Assembly (NCBI GenBank): GCA_963556255.1
Contig: OY744609.1
Coordinates: forward strand, 20,706,609-20,770,608
Direction: 5' to 3'
DNA length: 64,000 nucleotides
Source of the DNA: Allolobophora icterica
Taxonomy: Eukaryota > Annelida > Clitellata > Crassiclitellata > Lumbricidae
In this document: positions 11,716 to 38,200 of the stretch, one piece after another
Numbering within the stretch: position 1 is the first letter of the stretch
Layout: every line of letters begins with the position of its first letter
Notes under the pieces: generated by a model
Told to the model about the DNA's origin: nothing
Seen by the model: the letters and a program-made list of their open reading frames with translations, nothing else
Database searches by the model: none
Translations under genes and position numbers: made by a program

Positions 11716-12025
11716 AGCCTATACGTTGATGATCGATTATTTAATGCAGTAGGCCTAGTGTCCAACCCACAACATGTTCTCTGTCCTTACTTCCCAGAGA
11801 GCCGACCACTCCTTATCTTTTTCGCCCTCGGGCTCACAATTTTTCCCTTCCAACTAAAAATGATAAAAACTTCATATCGAGAGTTCTATATCATGGCTTG
11901 TATTAGTTTTGAAATGAACGAGAAACAGCTTATAGATTTCTATTTATTATTTTACTTATCTATATGATTGTTACCAATTGCGTTATGTCAAAATGTCAAA
12001 TGGTTGACGAACAAACGAATATTCA

Positions 12026-12255
<230 letters not shown>

Positions 12256-12343
12256 GTAACAACAGTAGTCGGCCTATATAACAGGCTATGTAATGGTGTG
12301 GTAGACTGGTAGTAGGCCTACTGTACGCATGCAGTAGTTGTGG

Positions 12344-12379
12344 AAAGATCTTAGAGTCGTAGGCTACTCTAAGATCTTT
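12344..12379. repeat. 14-bp perfect hairpin
   Basis: AAAGATCTTAGAGT (12344-12357), 8-base loop, then its complement (12366-12379). Confidence 0.85.
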
Positions 12380-12432
12380 GGTTGTGGTAGCAGTAGTAGC
12401 TAGGCTAGAACGTCGTAGTTGTAGTAGTAATG

Positions 12433-12510
12433 ATCGTAATCTCGACATTTCTATAGCGCCCACAAAAGCGAAGTCGCGAGAACCAGCTTATAGGCCCTAC
12501 ACAGGCGCAT
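12433..12510. repeat. Dispersed repeat (CGTAATCTCGA...AAGCGAAGTCG family), short copy
   Basis: It shares CGTAATCTCGA, AAAAGCGAAGTCG and GAACCAGCTTAT with 46640-46910, 56080-56300 and 61485-61665, and more weakly with 60437-60520. Confidence 0.65.
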
Positions 12511-12848
12511 AATAATCGTCGTTGTTTTCATCATTTAAAAAAATTATTTTTATTTTCACTTTTTAATATCGTCGCCATCGTCATTGTCGTCGTGACGTCG
12601 TCATCATCATAATTATGATCCTCGTAAGACATATCGTAATGGTTTTCGTAATTACTATAGGTTCTATGCTGATTACACTTTTGTGTATAAAGTTTTGTGT
12701 CCGATACGCATTAGGCGTAGGCTTGCTTTGACTAGGCCTATAAACTAGAAGTACAAATAAACTTTGAAACGTTGCACTTTTATATAAGAATCAATTAAGT
12801 GCGAATTGTTTTTAGTAGTCCTGCTTCTCGTAGACCAGGCCGACATAA

Positions 12849-12897
12849 TATCACAGTATAAATAATTACAATAATTGTAATTATTTATACTGTGATA
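12849..12897. repeat. 49-bp near-perfect AT-rich palindrome upstream of Rab8
   Basis: Arms of 24 bp (TATCACAGTATAAATAATTA then CAAT, and complement) around a single central A. It ends 185 bases before the Rab8 ATG, thus within the likely promoter or leader region. Confidence 0.9.
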
Positions 12898-13081
12898 ATA
12901 TTATTAAGAGCGTGGAACGCCCATCATAATCATGCGCTCGTGCCAGCTGTTCACCACACCTACGTATCCGGCCACTTACCTCGCACGTAGCGACTTCCTA
13001 GTTAGAGTTGGCAATTGATATTAAAAGACGTCGATTATAAACTTTAAAAGTTGACCAAAAGTTTAACGAGCTCATTTTATA

Positions 13082-27686
<14,605 letters not shown>

Positions 27687-29129
27687 CCTAACTTAAACTG
27701 CACAACAGTTTTATCGAAACATGTCCACACTCCTGAATATTTTTCGTTGCCTGTTATTAATCATCTGCACGCTGGTTGTCTTTAAATACAACCTGTTTGA
27801 GCATTTTTGTTACCATGGGTGTAAAATTGGTTATTGTTGGAATGATGTACTAAGAGCAAGTCTAGATTTTCAAACAATCCTACAGGTTCAGAAAAATATT
27901 TTTTTGAGATGCCACTACATATTTCAAAGGTTATTGGTCTGCTGCTTCTGATTTCTTATTCATGTTGCTCCTTTTCTGTTGCATGGTTTTGTGACAAAAA
28001 TGGTTGTACAGGTAGTTTCAGGTGTTGCATGCCGTTGATATATAATGAGGTTAAGGTGAAAACTGAAATAAGCAAACTTAATCTAGCATTTAGGTAATGA
28101 TCGAACTAAGAAGTTGCACAAAAATAGGCAAATTTAAAATTGTGTAGGTGTCCAATCATCTGGTGCTTTTTATGGTTATATTGTAGGGAATTTGTTCTGT
28201 GTTTTTGATGGTGAAGCCATTGAATTTGGAATCAGGGTGGCTCAAATTAATTGCGAATTGTAATGAAGTGTTTTGTATTTGCAATGGTGCATGCTTTAGT
28301 GTTCTACAAATTACTTGTGTGCTGTGTATGAATATGGTTCCAAGCCCTTTGATGTGACCTAAAAGTTCAGTTGGAGGTCAGTAAGGTGCCTCCTAATTGA
28401 TCGCATGCAATTCCCTGCTTATAAATGAAGAAATTGAATTTTCACCAACAGCAAAATGAAGTTTAACGAGCAGCTTCAACACGAGCCTGTATCAATAGAA
28501 TGGTATTGGATGCTTGCATCTCAGTGATTCTGTATATAAAACAGTTGCCTTGCAAAATGAATATGAGGTCATATTTTGGGTCACATACAAAATGGTTGGA
28601 TCCACTTTGGTAGAATTCAGATCTTGGGTTTGAACTTGTTGCTGGTGACAGGTACTTTTAGTTTTATTTCCCCAGTTGTAAATTGCAGGAAATGTTCTAC
28701 AGGTGCCTGTGACATTTAATTGCTTTGTTATATTTGCAGCTCTTAGCTAATTATGACAAGTCGAGAAACCTTATGTAATGTTGATAAATAATATAATTGT
28801 ACACAGAAAGCCTAAAGATAAGAAACATTAGCACACATTACAACACGAGTAATTGACCTCTCTGTCACTTGCTTTTAAGTGGTTAACATTTCACACCAAT
28901 GGCTACCTCTTGAAGGATGGACTGATGGTCTTCATCATCTGTGTAGGCCCTATCCTGTTTCCAAATCCCATTGTGTATTGTGAAATTGTATATGTGTTGT
29001 TAAACAATGTAGTCCATGAGCAAAGGTCGTTTTGATTGCTGTAAATACAGAATCAGTCACTTTAGTGTGTGCACTTGAGTCAGAAGATGTTTCAACTTTA
29101 GGGCAAACATCGATGGAGGCGTGCAATCC

Positions 29130-29396
29130 TTACCAAACTACTGCTTGAAATTTTAATGGGTAACTTTGAAAGCCTCCTAAGAGCTTCTCAAAAGATGGCC
29201 GTCCATAACGTGGGGTTTGACGGATCATTTGATCTTGTGCTGTAGCAGTTAAAGTTGTCCGTTTTAAAGTAGACAAGAAATCTGTGAATTTTGAATAGTA
29301 TTCAGCTGTGATCATAGCATCAAGAGATTGTTTTCCTTTGGGCCTTGAAGCTAATACATTACAAAGATGCTGATAGACTTCACAGAAGTTGTAAAA
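29130..29396 (-). other. Unassigned 88-codon open frame
   Basis: It reads FYNFCEVYQHLCNVLASRPK, then ...MITAEYYSKFTDFLSTLKRT and SFEKLLGGFQSYPLKFQAVV. It is protein-like but matches nothing I recognise and has no clear start or splice sites. It could be a transposon remnant within the Rab8 3' region. Confidence 0.2.
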
Positions 29397-31105
29397 TTAC
29401 TACTCTGTGCTTTTCATGTTGATATTAAGTGTGTAAAAATGCCTCAACTGTAATGTAACCAGAACTACAATTGTCTGGCAGTGTCAGATAGCTCTTTAAA
29501 TGTTTGCTTTAGAATCTGGAGTTTCAATCTATTAACTGTGTATCAATCGATGTATGTATCAAAGCATATTATAGTGCTGTATAAACTCTTGAAAGTGCCT
29601 TGTGAAACTAGGTCATAAAGCTTGCTCAGTTGGTTTGTTGTGATTCAGCTGCAAGATAGTTCACCCCTATGCACATGGGTTGATCAGATTTTTTGTTTTA
29701 TTAATCTAAGTACGAGTAGGCATACAATGCAGTAGAATAAAGAACAGAAAGTTAAGAAACTAACGAGGATACATTTCTGTTCAGAAAGGACTACAGAAAT
29801 GTTGCAGAGTTCCAGATCAACAGATACAAATATCTATAGAACCCACAATTTTAGTGATGCCCCATTTAGGTCCGTTATATAAACCACGTCATTTGAGCCA
29901 GCCTACTCCATGGTTCCACAATTTCAGTTGTGTAGCGCCTTCCCTGTTCACTTCTATCCTTTCAAAACTAATCCCAATTTAGTTTTTGGAATAGAATTTA
30001 AAGAAGTTATAACATACCAAAGACTAGCAAACTGGTGCACAAAATTGTTTGCCAACAGGGTTTTAATATTTTCTTCTGTTATAATGCATTGTTAGTCTAA
30101 TAGTAGGCATACGGTCAGTGGCTTGTAAAGTTTTGATGAGCAAAACATTCAATACTTCTACAATGGCATATGTCTTCCGAAGAGCCGTTGTGTAAACAAA
30201 TCTTCTTTTTGCTTTCAAGTTAGTAAATATTGTCAAATTATTGCATTACGTAGATCATGGACCAGATTTAAATGATGACTTGTGCATTTAAAAAAAGACT
30301 TGCAATTTATGTAGAATTACTGTTTGACTAATCTTAACATTTTGTCTAGCACGCCCTATACACTTTAGAAACAGTACAGATCAGTGGTAGGAATCTTTAT
30401 TAAATTTCATGACAACGTACTAGTAGTATCCAAGTAGCAAATGCCAGAGGAAACCTTATTCCATGCAGATGGTCAAAACAATGGAAGAGAAATGTCTATA
30501 ACAAATGATGATCATTCAAAACTTCCTTTCATAATATTTTGGTCAGAACAATTCATGATTGAAGGTCTCCACATTTGATGAAAAGCACTTTTCTAAGTGA
30601 CGACAGGCATACTGCTTGTGATGACGTTCAATTATTTTGATTAGCAGTCCTTGTAACCTTACCATACACTGTTTACTTCATTTATTTGTACAAGGATTAC
30701 TTTTGTTTGTATTCTGCATCTTTTGCAAATGTATTCGTATATGTAAAGACCAATCACGTATGAGCCATTTAATCTCGCATTAATTTTGTAACAGGATTTG
30801 CTTTTGCATGGTCACGTGCTCTGTGAATGTTCAACACTGCTGAAGTTATAAACTATAACCTCGTCGACAGAACTTGTGCATTCGCTTAGTGGATGGGTTG
30901 GTCTCATTGCAGAGACCGGACTCCTGTTTATGCAGCTGAGAATTTATATACTGGCTTCAAGAAACATTTCCAAACATGCTGAAACAAAACCACGCAAAAT
31001 CTATTATAAAACCCTTGTCAGAAACAATGCCAGTGCAAATTCTTTGTTTAAGCTTGAATTCTGATTTTCATTGATTTAAAGCTAAACCTTGAGATCATGA
31101 AGAAA

Positions 31106-31130
31106 AATAAAGAATTATATTTTCAATAAA
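31106..31130 (+). promoter_or_regulatory. candidate Rab8 polyadenylation signals
   Basis: Two AATAAA hexamers lie at 31106-31111 and 31125-31130, about 3.4 kb past the Rab8 stop. Another AATAAA is at 29736-29741. Which one is used, if any, cannot be decided from sequence. If the distal pair is used, the Rab8 3' UTR ends about 570 bases from the tropomodulin stop on the other strand. Confidence 0.3.
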
Positions 31131-31698
31131 CGATTATGAAACACAAAATGATGCATGAATTAAATATACAGGGTTTGGCAGTCTACCAAGGTATGTGGTG
31201 TTGTTTACCAAAACACGAATTCTATTAAGATTCTCCATATATCATCTTACTGAAGCACTATAAGGACTATAATTTATGCTATTAAATACTAAAAGAGAAT
31301 TTGAGCAGCTGTATTTTTCACAAAGAATAAAATAAAAGATCAACAGAAGCAGACCTGCAGAATCTTATCAAGTACTTCCATGGTTTCCCAGAACATCAAT
31401 CTTCACTAAAGCCACTCAAACGAAGCAAATTTTCTAGCTCACATGAAACATTAACAGTTGTGCACGATCAGAAGAAAGCCATCAATCAAACAGTAAAATC
31501 TGCATGGAATTTGTAACAGGTCTCACCCTTTAATGGAGTTACTAGTGCTCCGTGGGACATACCCGTCGGCCAACAAGCACTGACTAAGCAAAGGCGTAAG
31601 GATTCAGAAAACAGAATGAAAACCCACAAAAAACGTCTTGCTACTACTGAGAAACATTTCACAAAGAAGCCTTCACTCCTTTCCTGACTTTCAGCTTC

Positions 31699-32240
31699 TT
31701 ACTCCTCATCACTATCTGATTCCTCTTCACTTGATTCCTCCTCAGACGACGACTCTGGTGGAGGTGGCTTCTTCGCAGGCTCTGGAGTTTTCTTGGGAGG
31801 CTCTGGAGTTTTCTTGGGTGGCTCAGGCGTTTTCTTTGGTGGCTCTGGAGTCTTCTTGACTGGTTCAGGAGTTTTCTTGGGTGGCTCTGGAGCTTTCTTA
31901 GCTGGTTCGAGGGTTTTCTTTGGTGGCTCTGGAGTCTTCTTTGCAGCTGGTGGAGGTGCCTTTTTTGCTGGTTCAGGAGTTTTCTTTGGTGGCTCTGGAG
32001 CCTTCTTGGCACCTGGCGGAGGCACCTTTGTTGCTGGTTCAGTTTTCTTTGGTGGCTCTGGCGTTTTCTTGGCAGCTTCTGTTTTTTTGGCTGGTTCGGC
32101 CTTCTTGACAGGCTCTGCCTTCTTGTCTTTTCCCTCTTCTTTGGCACCTTCTGCTCCTGGCTCAGGCTTCTTCTTCAAATAGTAAGGAGTTTCTTCAACA
32201 GGTGGCAGCACAATCTCTTTTCCAACCCTCTCTCTTCTGA
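31699..32240 (-). CDS. TMOD: Tropomodulin exon 9, heptad-repeat tail and stop (345-524)
   Basis: After RRERVGKEIVLPPVEE, close to where ordinary tropomodulins stop, the frame continues through a Lys/Pro/Glu/Ala-rich tail with heptads TPEPPKK, APEPPKK, TPEPAKK and TLEPAKK and ends in an 18-residue Ser/Glu/Asp run before TAA. Acceptor GTTTCAG. The frame stays open for 540 bases, and the reading is seamless with the conserved exon 8 junction, which supports it as real coding sequence. Confidence 0.9.
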
Positions 32241-35200
32241 CTGAAACAAGTCCGTAATAACATACAAGATTAATTGAATCGTATTACAGATTGCCAATGC
32301 ATTTGCCTTTTACCTCTGTGATGCATTTTGTAACCGGTGTGTATTAAATTTGACATTTTAAGGTCAAGCCATGTAACCCATAAAGAAAGGTCATCTAGTT
32401 GCTGGACTGCATTAGACATATTTGCATTTCAGTTTAAACAGCCATGCTTCCCAGGGCACAGCTCGTTAGGATTACTCCTGAAAGAGCCAGATCATATACG
32501 AGGGATTATCTCAACTCATCTTACAATTTCAAACAAAATAGGAACTCTGTGAAATTCATTTAAATTTGAAGTGACTTAACACTGTAACGACGAGCTTGCA
32601 TTAAAATGAATGGAAACTAATCTAAAGGGTTAAACAAGAAACTGGGTTGTGTATGCATGCTTGTATGTATGTACTGAGTGCCTCTGAGGGGTTTCTCTTT
32701 ACAAGGCACCATACAAATCAGTTACAAATAAGTGCAAGCAAGCATGCATGTATCAGAACATTCATGTAGTGCCTTGTACGAACCTGACAAGGATGCTGAA
32801 ACATTGCTCTCAGACAGATCTAAAGGGTGCATCTTGAGATAAGCCGAATACAACATAACTAATATAGCGCATGTAACTTGAAAACTTTCACAAAACTGGT
32901 CAATTAAGAATCTAGGCGGACATTTGTCAAAGCAGAAGCTGTCAACCTCATAAGAATGAAAACACTCACTATTATCGTTGTTCCTCTGCACATATTCGGT
33001 GACAAGGACACGAGGACAACGTATCTCAAGGTGGATTCCAAATCGTACAATGCTTTTGTTATCACGAAGACACTTGGCGATAGTCATCTCGTTCCTTACT
33101 CCCAGTACTTGCGGTCTCTAATTAGAGTAACAAAAACAAACCTTTAAACTGTTAAATTTGAAGTGAAACTGCCAATAGCATCTGACTAAAATGTTGCACG
33201 TAGCAGTAATTGCTATCTACAGTTTTAATGACCAAAGTGATAATGTTTAACCCAGCAGCTTAACAATTACAAGAAAATCTGACAAGGTCATAAATCCACA
33301 GTTTGTGACAAATTCACATCAATTCACGGGAACCACTCATATACAACTAAAGTGAGAGTTTCTTAAGAAGTCCAGAGTGGTAAAAGCTTAGTATTTCCCA
33401 GGTACATCATCCACAAATCAAAGTAGTATATCTATGATAACCATTCTTTCTGCAAATCACTTATTTCACATCAGGTAAATTACACCTCAGAAGTCCCACA
33501 GTAAAACTTAATGGAGGCACTCACTTCGCACTCTTTGCCCTTGAACCGGCAATGAACAAATCTCAATGTCTTGGGATTTGTCCAATGGCTTGGAATTCCC
33601 AGCTTACACTAGAAATTCTACTGCTTGGTGACAGAAGCACATGTGCAAACAACTTGCCTAGGGGTGCTATATAAATACTTAGTTGATTGATTGAATGATT
33701 GAATGATTGATTAATTACATTGCACACACTTTTCTCAGCAGGCTTGAATCCAAAACCATTAAATCACAGACCAAACCTGCTACCTAGAGACGAGATCTAG
33801 CACCAGACTCCAAACTTGATGGCAAAAGGCCAGACTATCACTCCTAGTATATCACCTGAGGAATGATAAAATAGTTATAACCATCAAAGTTCTATCTGAT
33901 ATAAATATAAAGGTAAGAGAAAAAAGTATAATTTATAAATGACCAGTCAAAATCTAGAAAATGTCCACCCACCTGGTTGCAAACTCTTAACTCTGTCAAA
34001 ACCTGCGTGATGTTGACTGCATCCAGTATAGCAATGATTCCAAGCCCACTGATATAGTTACTCTCTATATTCAAAGCCTTCAGGGTTTTATTCTTTTCCA
34101 AGGATTCAGCAATGGTCTGTAACAATAAACAACTTTTTTGCAACCAATTCTAACATAGGGGCAGTGCACATATACTGCCTGCTGTTAACTGCATGTGGAC
34201 CACCAACAACTGCTTAACGACACTGACTGCCACCTTGCCTAAATGATAAGGACACATTCGGATAAGGATCAGAATTAAAAGAACAGGTAGTGATGCAGTT
34301 TTCCCGGAAAAATATTTTGAGGAAAATTTTCCGGAAAAAAATACATTTAACTCATAATGTCTAATTTTCTGTAACAGACAAGTGAGACAACACTGGAAAA
34401 TTTCTGCTTTTTAAAGTTATTTTATTTACAGTATTTCTGTCAATGCAGGCAACATTCACCTTAAAAGAATTAAAATAAACATTAAACACTGTACATTAGC
34501 GTTTCAGACTAGAGTAGCCTAGTTCAAACAAGTTTGTGTGGCCTGTATGTCTGCATTCTGCTCTGCTGCAGGAAATGTTAAAAAATTAAAGTAAACATGA
34601 AACAATTTACCAATACTTAAAACAATACTGTTTGAAACAATTTTCTCAGCAATAGTTCACTGTTCTGTTCATTAGCGGTTCAGACTGTAGTAGCCTAGTT
34701 CAAACTAGTTGTCTGCAGTCTGCTCTGCTACAGGAAATGTTTAAAAAAATTAAAATAAACATGTGTTTCTCTCATATTTTCATAACTAAAAAATATTAAG
34801 GAGACTAAATCATACAAAATATTTTCTCTAAATTAACAGTGAAGTTTAGTTGCAATTAATTCTTAAATGTATTGTCGTTGTTGAATGCTGAGCCTTGTGA
34901 ACACTGAACAGTAAGCACTAACAGTGCCATCTATTGAATAAACATGTATCATTTCTTATAACTACATAAGATAGCTTAGAGTGAGTGATGTCCAATCAAG
35001 AGTGTGTTTAGGGACGTCTTATGACAGCAATGGTCTTTGACGTCTTCCCTTTGTTGTTGATTTTGTGGTGGATGTTTTTATGCGCTTTAAGTTTCAGCAC
35101 GAGTGATGTTTAACAATTATGATGCATTTAAATTCTTATTTAGTAATATTATACTGATGGAAAAATCTGGAAATTTTCCAGGAAAAAACACTGGAAATTT

Positions 35201-38200
35201 TCCGAAATTTTACGGAAAAATATTAAATTTTCCGGACAATTTTTCCGCCTCACAACACTAAACAGCAGCCCATTTCACTAGCCCCCATAAGGCAGCCAAG
35301 GGTATATAGTGTTAGGACTTACATTTTCTTAACTTTGGCATATGAGGGTGTGTAGCCAATTCTCTCCCTTGTAGTCTCATCTTCCCACTGATAGTGTATG
35401 GCCAGTGCACTCATTATTAGTTGGCCTTAGCTAGCTAAGGGGCATACGTGTACCCAAAATCTCGAAACACACATACACTTCTGCTGCCCTGGCTGGGATT
35501 TGAACCCTGACTTCTCGACTGACAGCCCCGCAAACTAACTGCTGGACTATCATGCACACCACGTATATATATGGTTACACACGTTTACTGAAATTTAGCA
35601 TAAAATAAGAACATAATAAACAACAGATATCGAGACTCCAGTTTTCTTGAACAGGTCCACATTCTCCAAATCTGTATCCATTTCACCTTAAGAATTTAGC
35701 ATGTCAGAAGAAAAAGTCAGTCATTTAAAATTCGAACCTGTAACTTACTATGGTGAATAATTTGATTACTATTTATTAACTCTTATATAAGTATAATTTA
35801 ATTTTAAAAATAGGTCCAGCTATTTAACTGCCATGGGTATCAACCAAGAAACTAAAGCATCAGTTTACACAAACTGCCAAGGATATCAACAAGAAACTTA
35901 AGCATAAATTTATACACAAAATTAAATGGCTCATGGCGCCATATATTAAATTTGCATTTCTGTTTCAGTGATGAGAAAAAAAGTAAAAGACAACTACTGA
36001 CCCTGGCAACTCTGTCTGTTGCTCGGGTGTTGGCCATGTAAAGCTTCTCTAAAGATGTATTTGTACTCAAAGCATCTGCGAGCTCACACAAAGTCTCAAT
36101 AGGGATTTTCTGCAAAATCATCAAAACACATATATCTTGTTCTATTGTATGTATGCATGTATGTCTGTATCTTGTACAATGTTTAATTCCCTAAATTTAT
36201 GTACAACCAGTACCTAATGACATGTATCAAGCAATGGGTTAAGCATCTGTACACAAAGGCCTTTCTCAATGTTCCTACAGCGTGTGTATACACCTCTTCA
36301 TCCCTATATTGAAACAATTCTCATACAGTGCAGTCTAAGACATGAACACCAAATTCAAGAACAGCTTCAGAATGCAACCTCATTATAAGGCGTTACTTCA
36401 CATGGCTCTCTAAGGTAGCATTTTACCGAGGTTCCAGTGCAAGTTACAAAAATATTATTCCTCAAATATTTGGATCTGCATGCGGCAGTCATGCAAGATC
36501 GATAATAACACACACTGTTATCGACTAAATTCATGCAAGATTGCAAACTGTGTGCTTTAATCCGCGACTTTACTCCATGAGAGATCTTGTAAGCACAAGT
36601 GACATACCATAGACTCCTCGAAACTGAATTGGTTGACTTCACTGCACAACACTTCCACCACTGTATTTTCTCATCGGACCACCATACAAAATCCCTACCT
36701 CATTGGGTTGCTCATTATGTCCATCTCTTCATAACTTTTAAATTGCTAGTAAGATGCTGATTCTGTTTGAACTCTAAACCTAGCCAGTGTTTTGGTTAGT
36801 CATTCACATGCTTGACAACGAATGCACACCATACATATAGAATACCTCAGGAGAAGTTTTAACTTGCGAGGTTTAACAACCAGAAGTAGATGTCAACTTT
36901 ATCAGTAATAAAGACACAATGCATGCTTGTTTGTGACACATTCCAAACTCACATCAATACAAGTCAAACCATGCATCACCTTCAGTTACACTACACAACA
37001 TTACAAAGCACAGATCATGAATTGCAGCTGGTAAAGTTCACCAACTTCAGAGTTAAAGCAAGCAACACAAGAACTTGCTTCATCAAACAATCAACAAACC
37101 AATTGATCAACCAACTCAATATGAATCAGTGACTTCGCTTTGTCAGTCAAACAAGCATTCCAAATTCTCACTGTAGGACATAGCACAGAAGCAAATATAA
37201 CAAAACAACAGTTCCCAAGCATACAAGAATGTTCAGATAATTTGCTTCAGAAAATACCAGTTTTTTCACAACAGAAATATCTCTTACACAATCATTTCTT
37301 CCAATTTTGCTTGCTTTTCTCTTTGGCATCTCGATGGAATCTAGTCACTGCCTTGCTACACTGCTAGGAAAACACACTCAGTTTATTTGGCAAAGTTAAG
37401 AATCACAAAATTCTTCAACACGACAGTTTTTGCAAACATTTAAAACAAACATCAACATAGGTAATATAACGAAGATCTATCCAATTTCCATATATTATAT
37501 GTATGTATGTCTTGCCACCATAATTTTTTACAATATTCCAGAAAGTTTAATGAAAAAACAATGCTCTAATACTGAACAGAGCAAATCCAACAGCCATTCT
37601 TATAACTGTATAGTGTATATATAAAAACAAGGCAGTACTACCAAAGCTTTAGTATTAATGTATGTTAAAATATATGACATTGGCTCTCACCAAATCAGTC
37701 ATATGTCCATATGTCACAATTTTTCATTTACAATATTACTTCGTTCAGTAATACCAAGACAGTTGAATTAGTTGTCGAGATAACTCAATTTTAAACACAT
37801 ATACACCAAGAATAAAATACTGGAAAACCAAGGTTAATTGAACTTTTGGACAGAGCAGGATTTTGGCCTAAACAACCAACACTGTATCAGGCATAGGTTA
37901 ACATTAGTTATAAACACCAAACATGTTAGAACACACAACTCCATCTCAACAAACAGCAGGCTTAATTCTGCATAGGAGGAACCAACATCATGCTGTGGTG
38001 ACAAACTTAAAGATACAAAAAGTTACCTTCATATTATTCAGGTTCAGCTCCTTCAACTTTGGGTCATTTGCTTTCACCTGTGCAAGGCTCGCTTCCACGT
38101 CTGTGGTGTTAGAAGGCTCGTCTTCGAACAACTTGAAATCTGCATACTTGGCAACACCTGAAAATAATTTTTACTAATGATGAGCATTCTCAATCACTCA

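Larger units (their letters stand above)
27687..31698. other. Convergent 3' region between Rab8 and tropomodulin
   Basis: It holds the 3' UTRs of both genes and no recognised gene. AATAAA signals for the + strand are noted separately. TTTATT (minus-strand AATAAA) occurs in several places, for example near 29696 and 30680. It is AT-rich and largely free of transposon signatures. Confidence 0.5.

Noticed and set aside
31659..32182. Alternative open frames over the tropomodulin tail (Gly/Ser-rich on +, Arg/Gln-rich on -)
   Set aside because: They are shadows of the true exon 9 frame, which is the only one joined in phase to conserved exon 8.
35495..35549. tRNA gene suggested by A and B boxes
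   Set aside because: No cloverleaf or anticodon stem could be made; it fits a SINE better.
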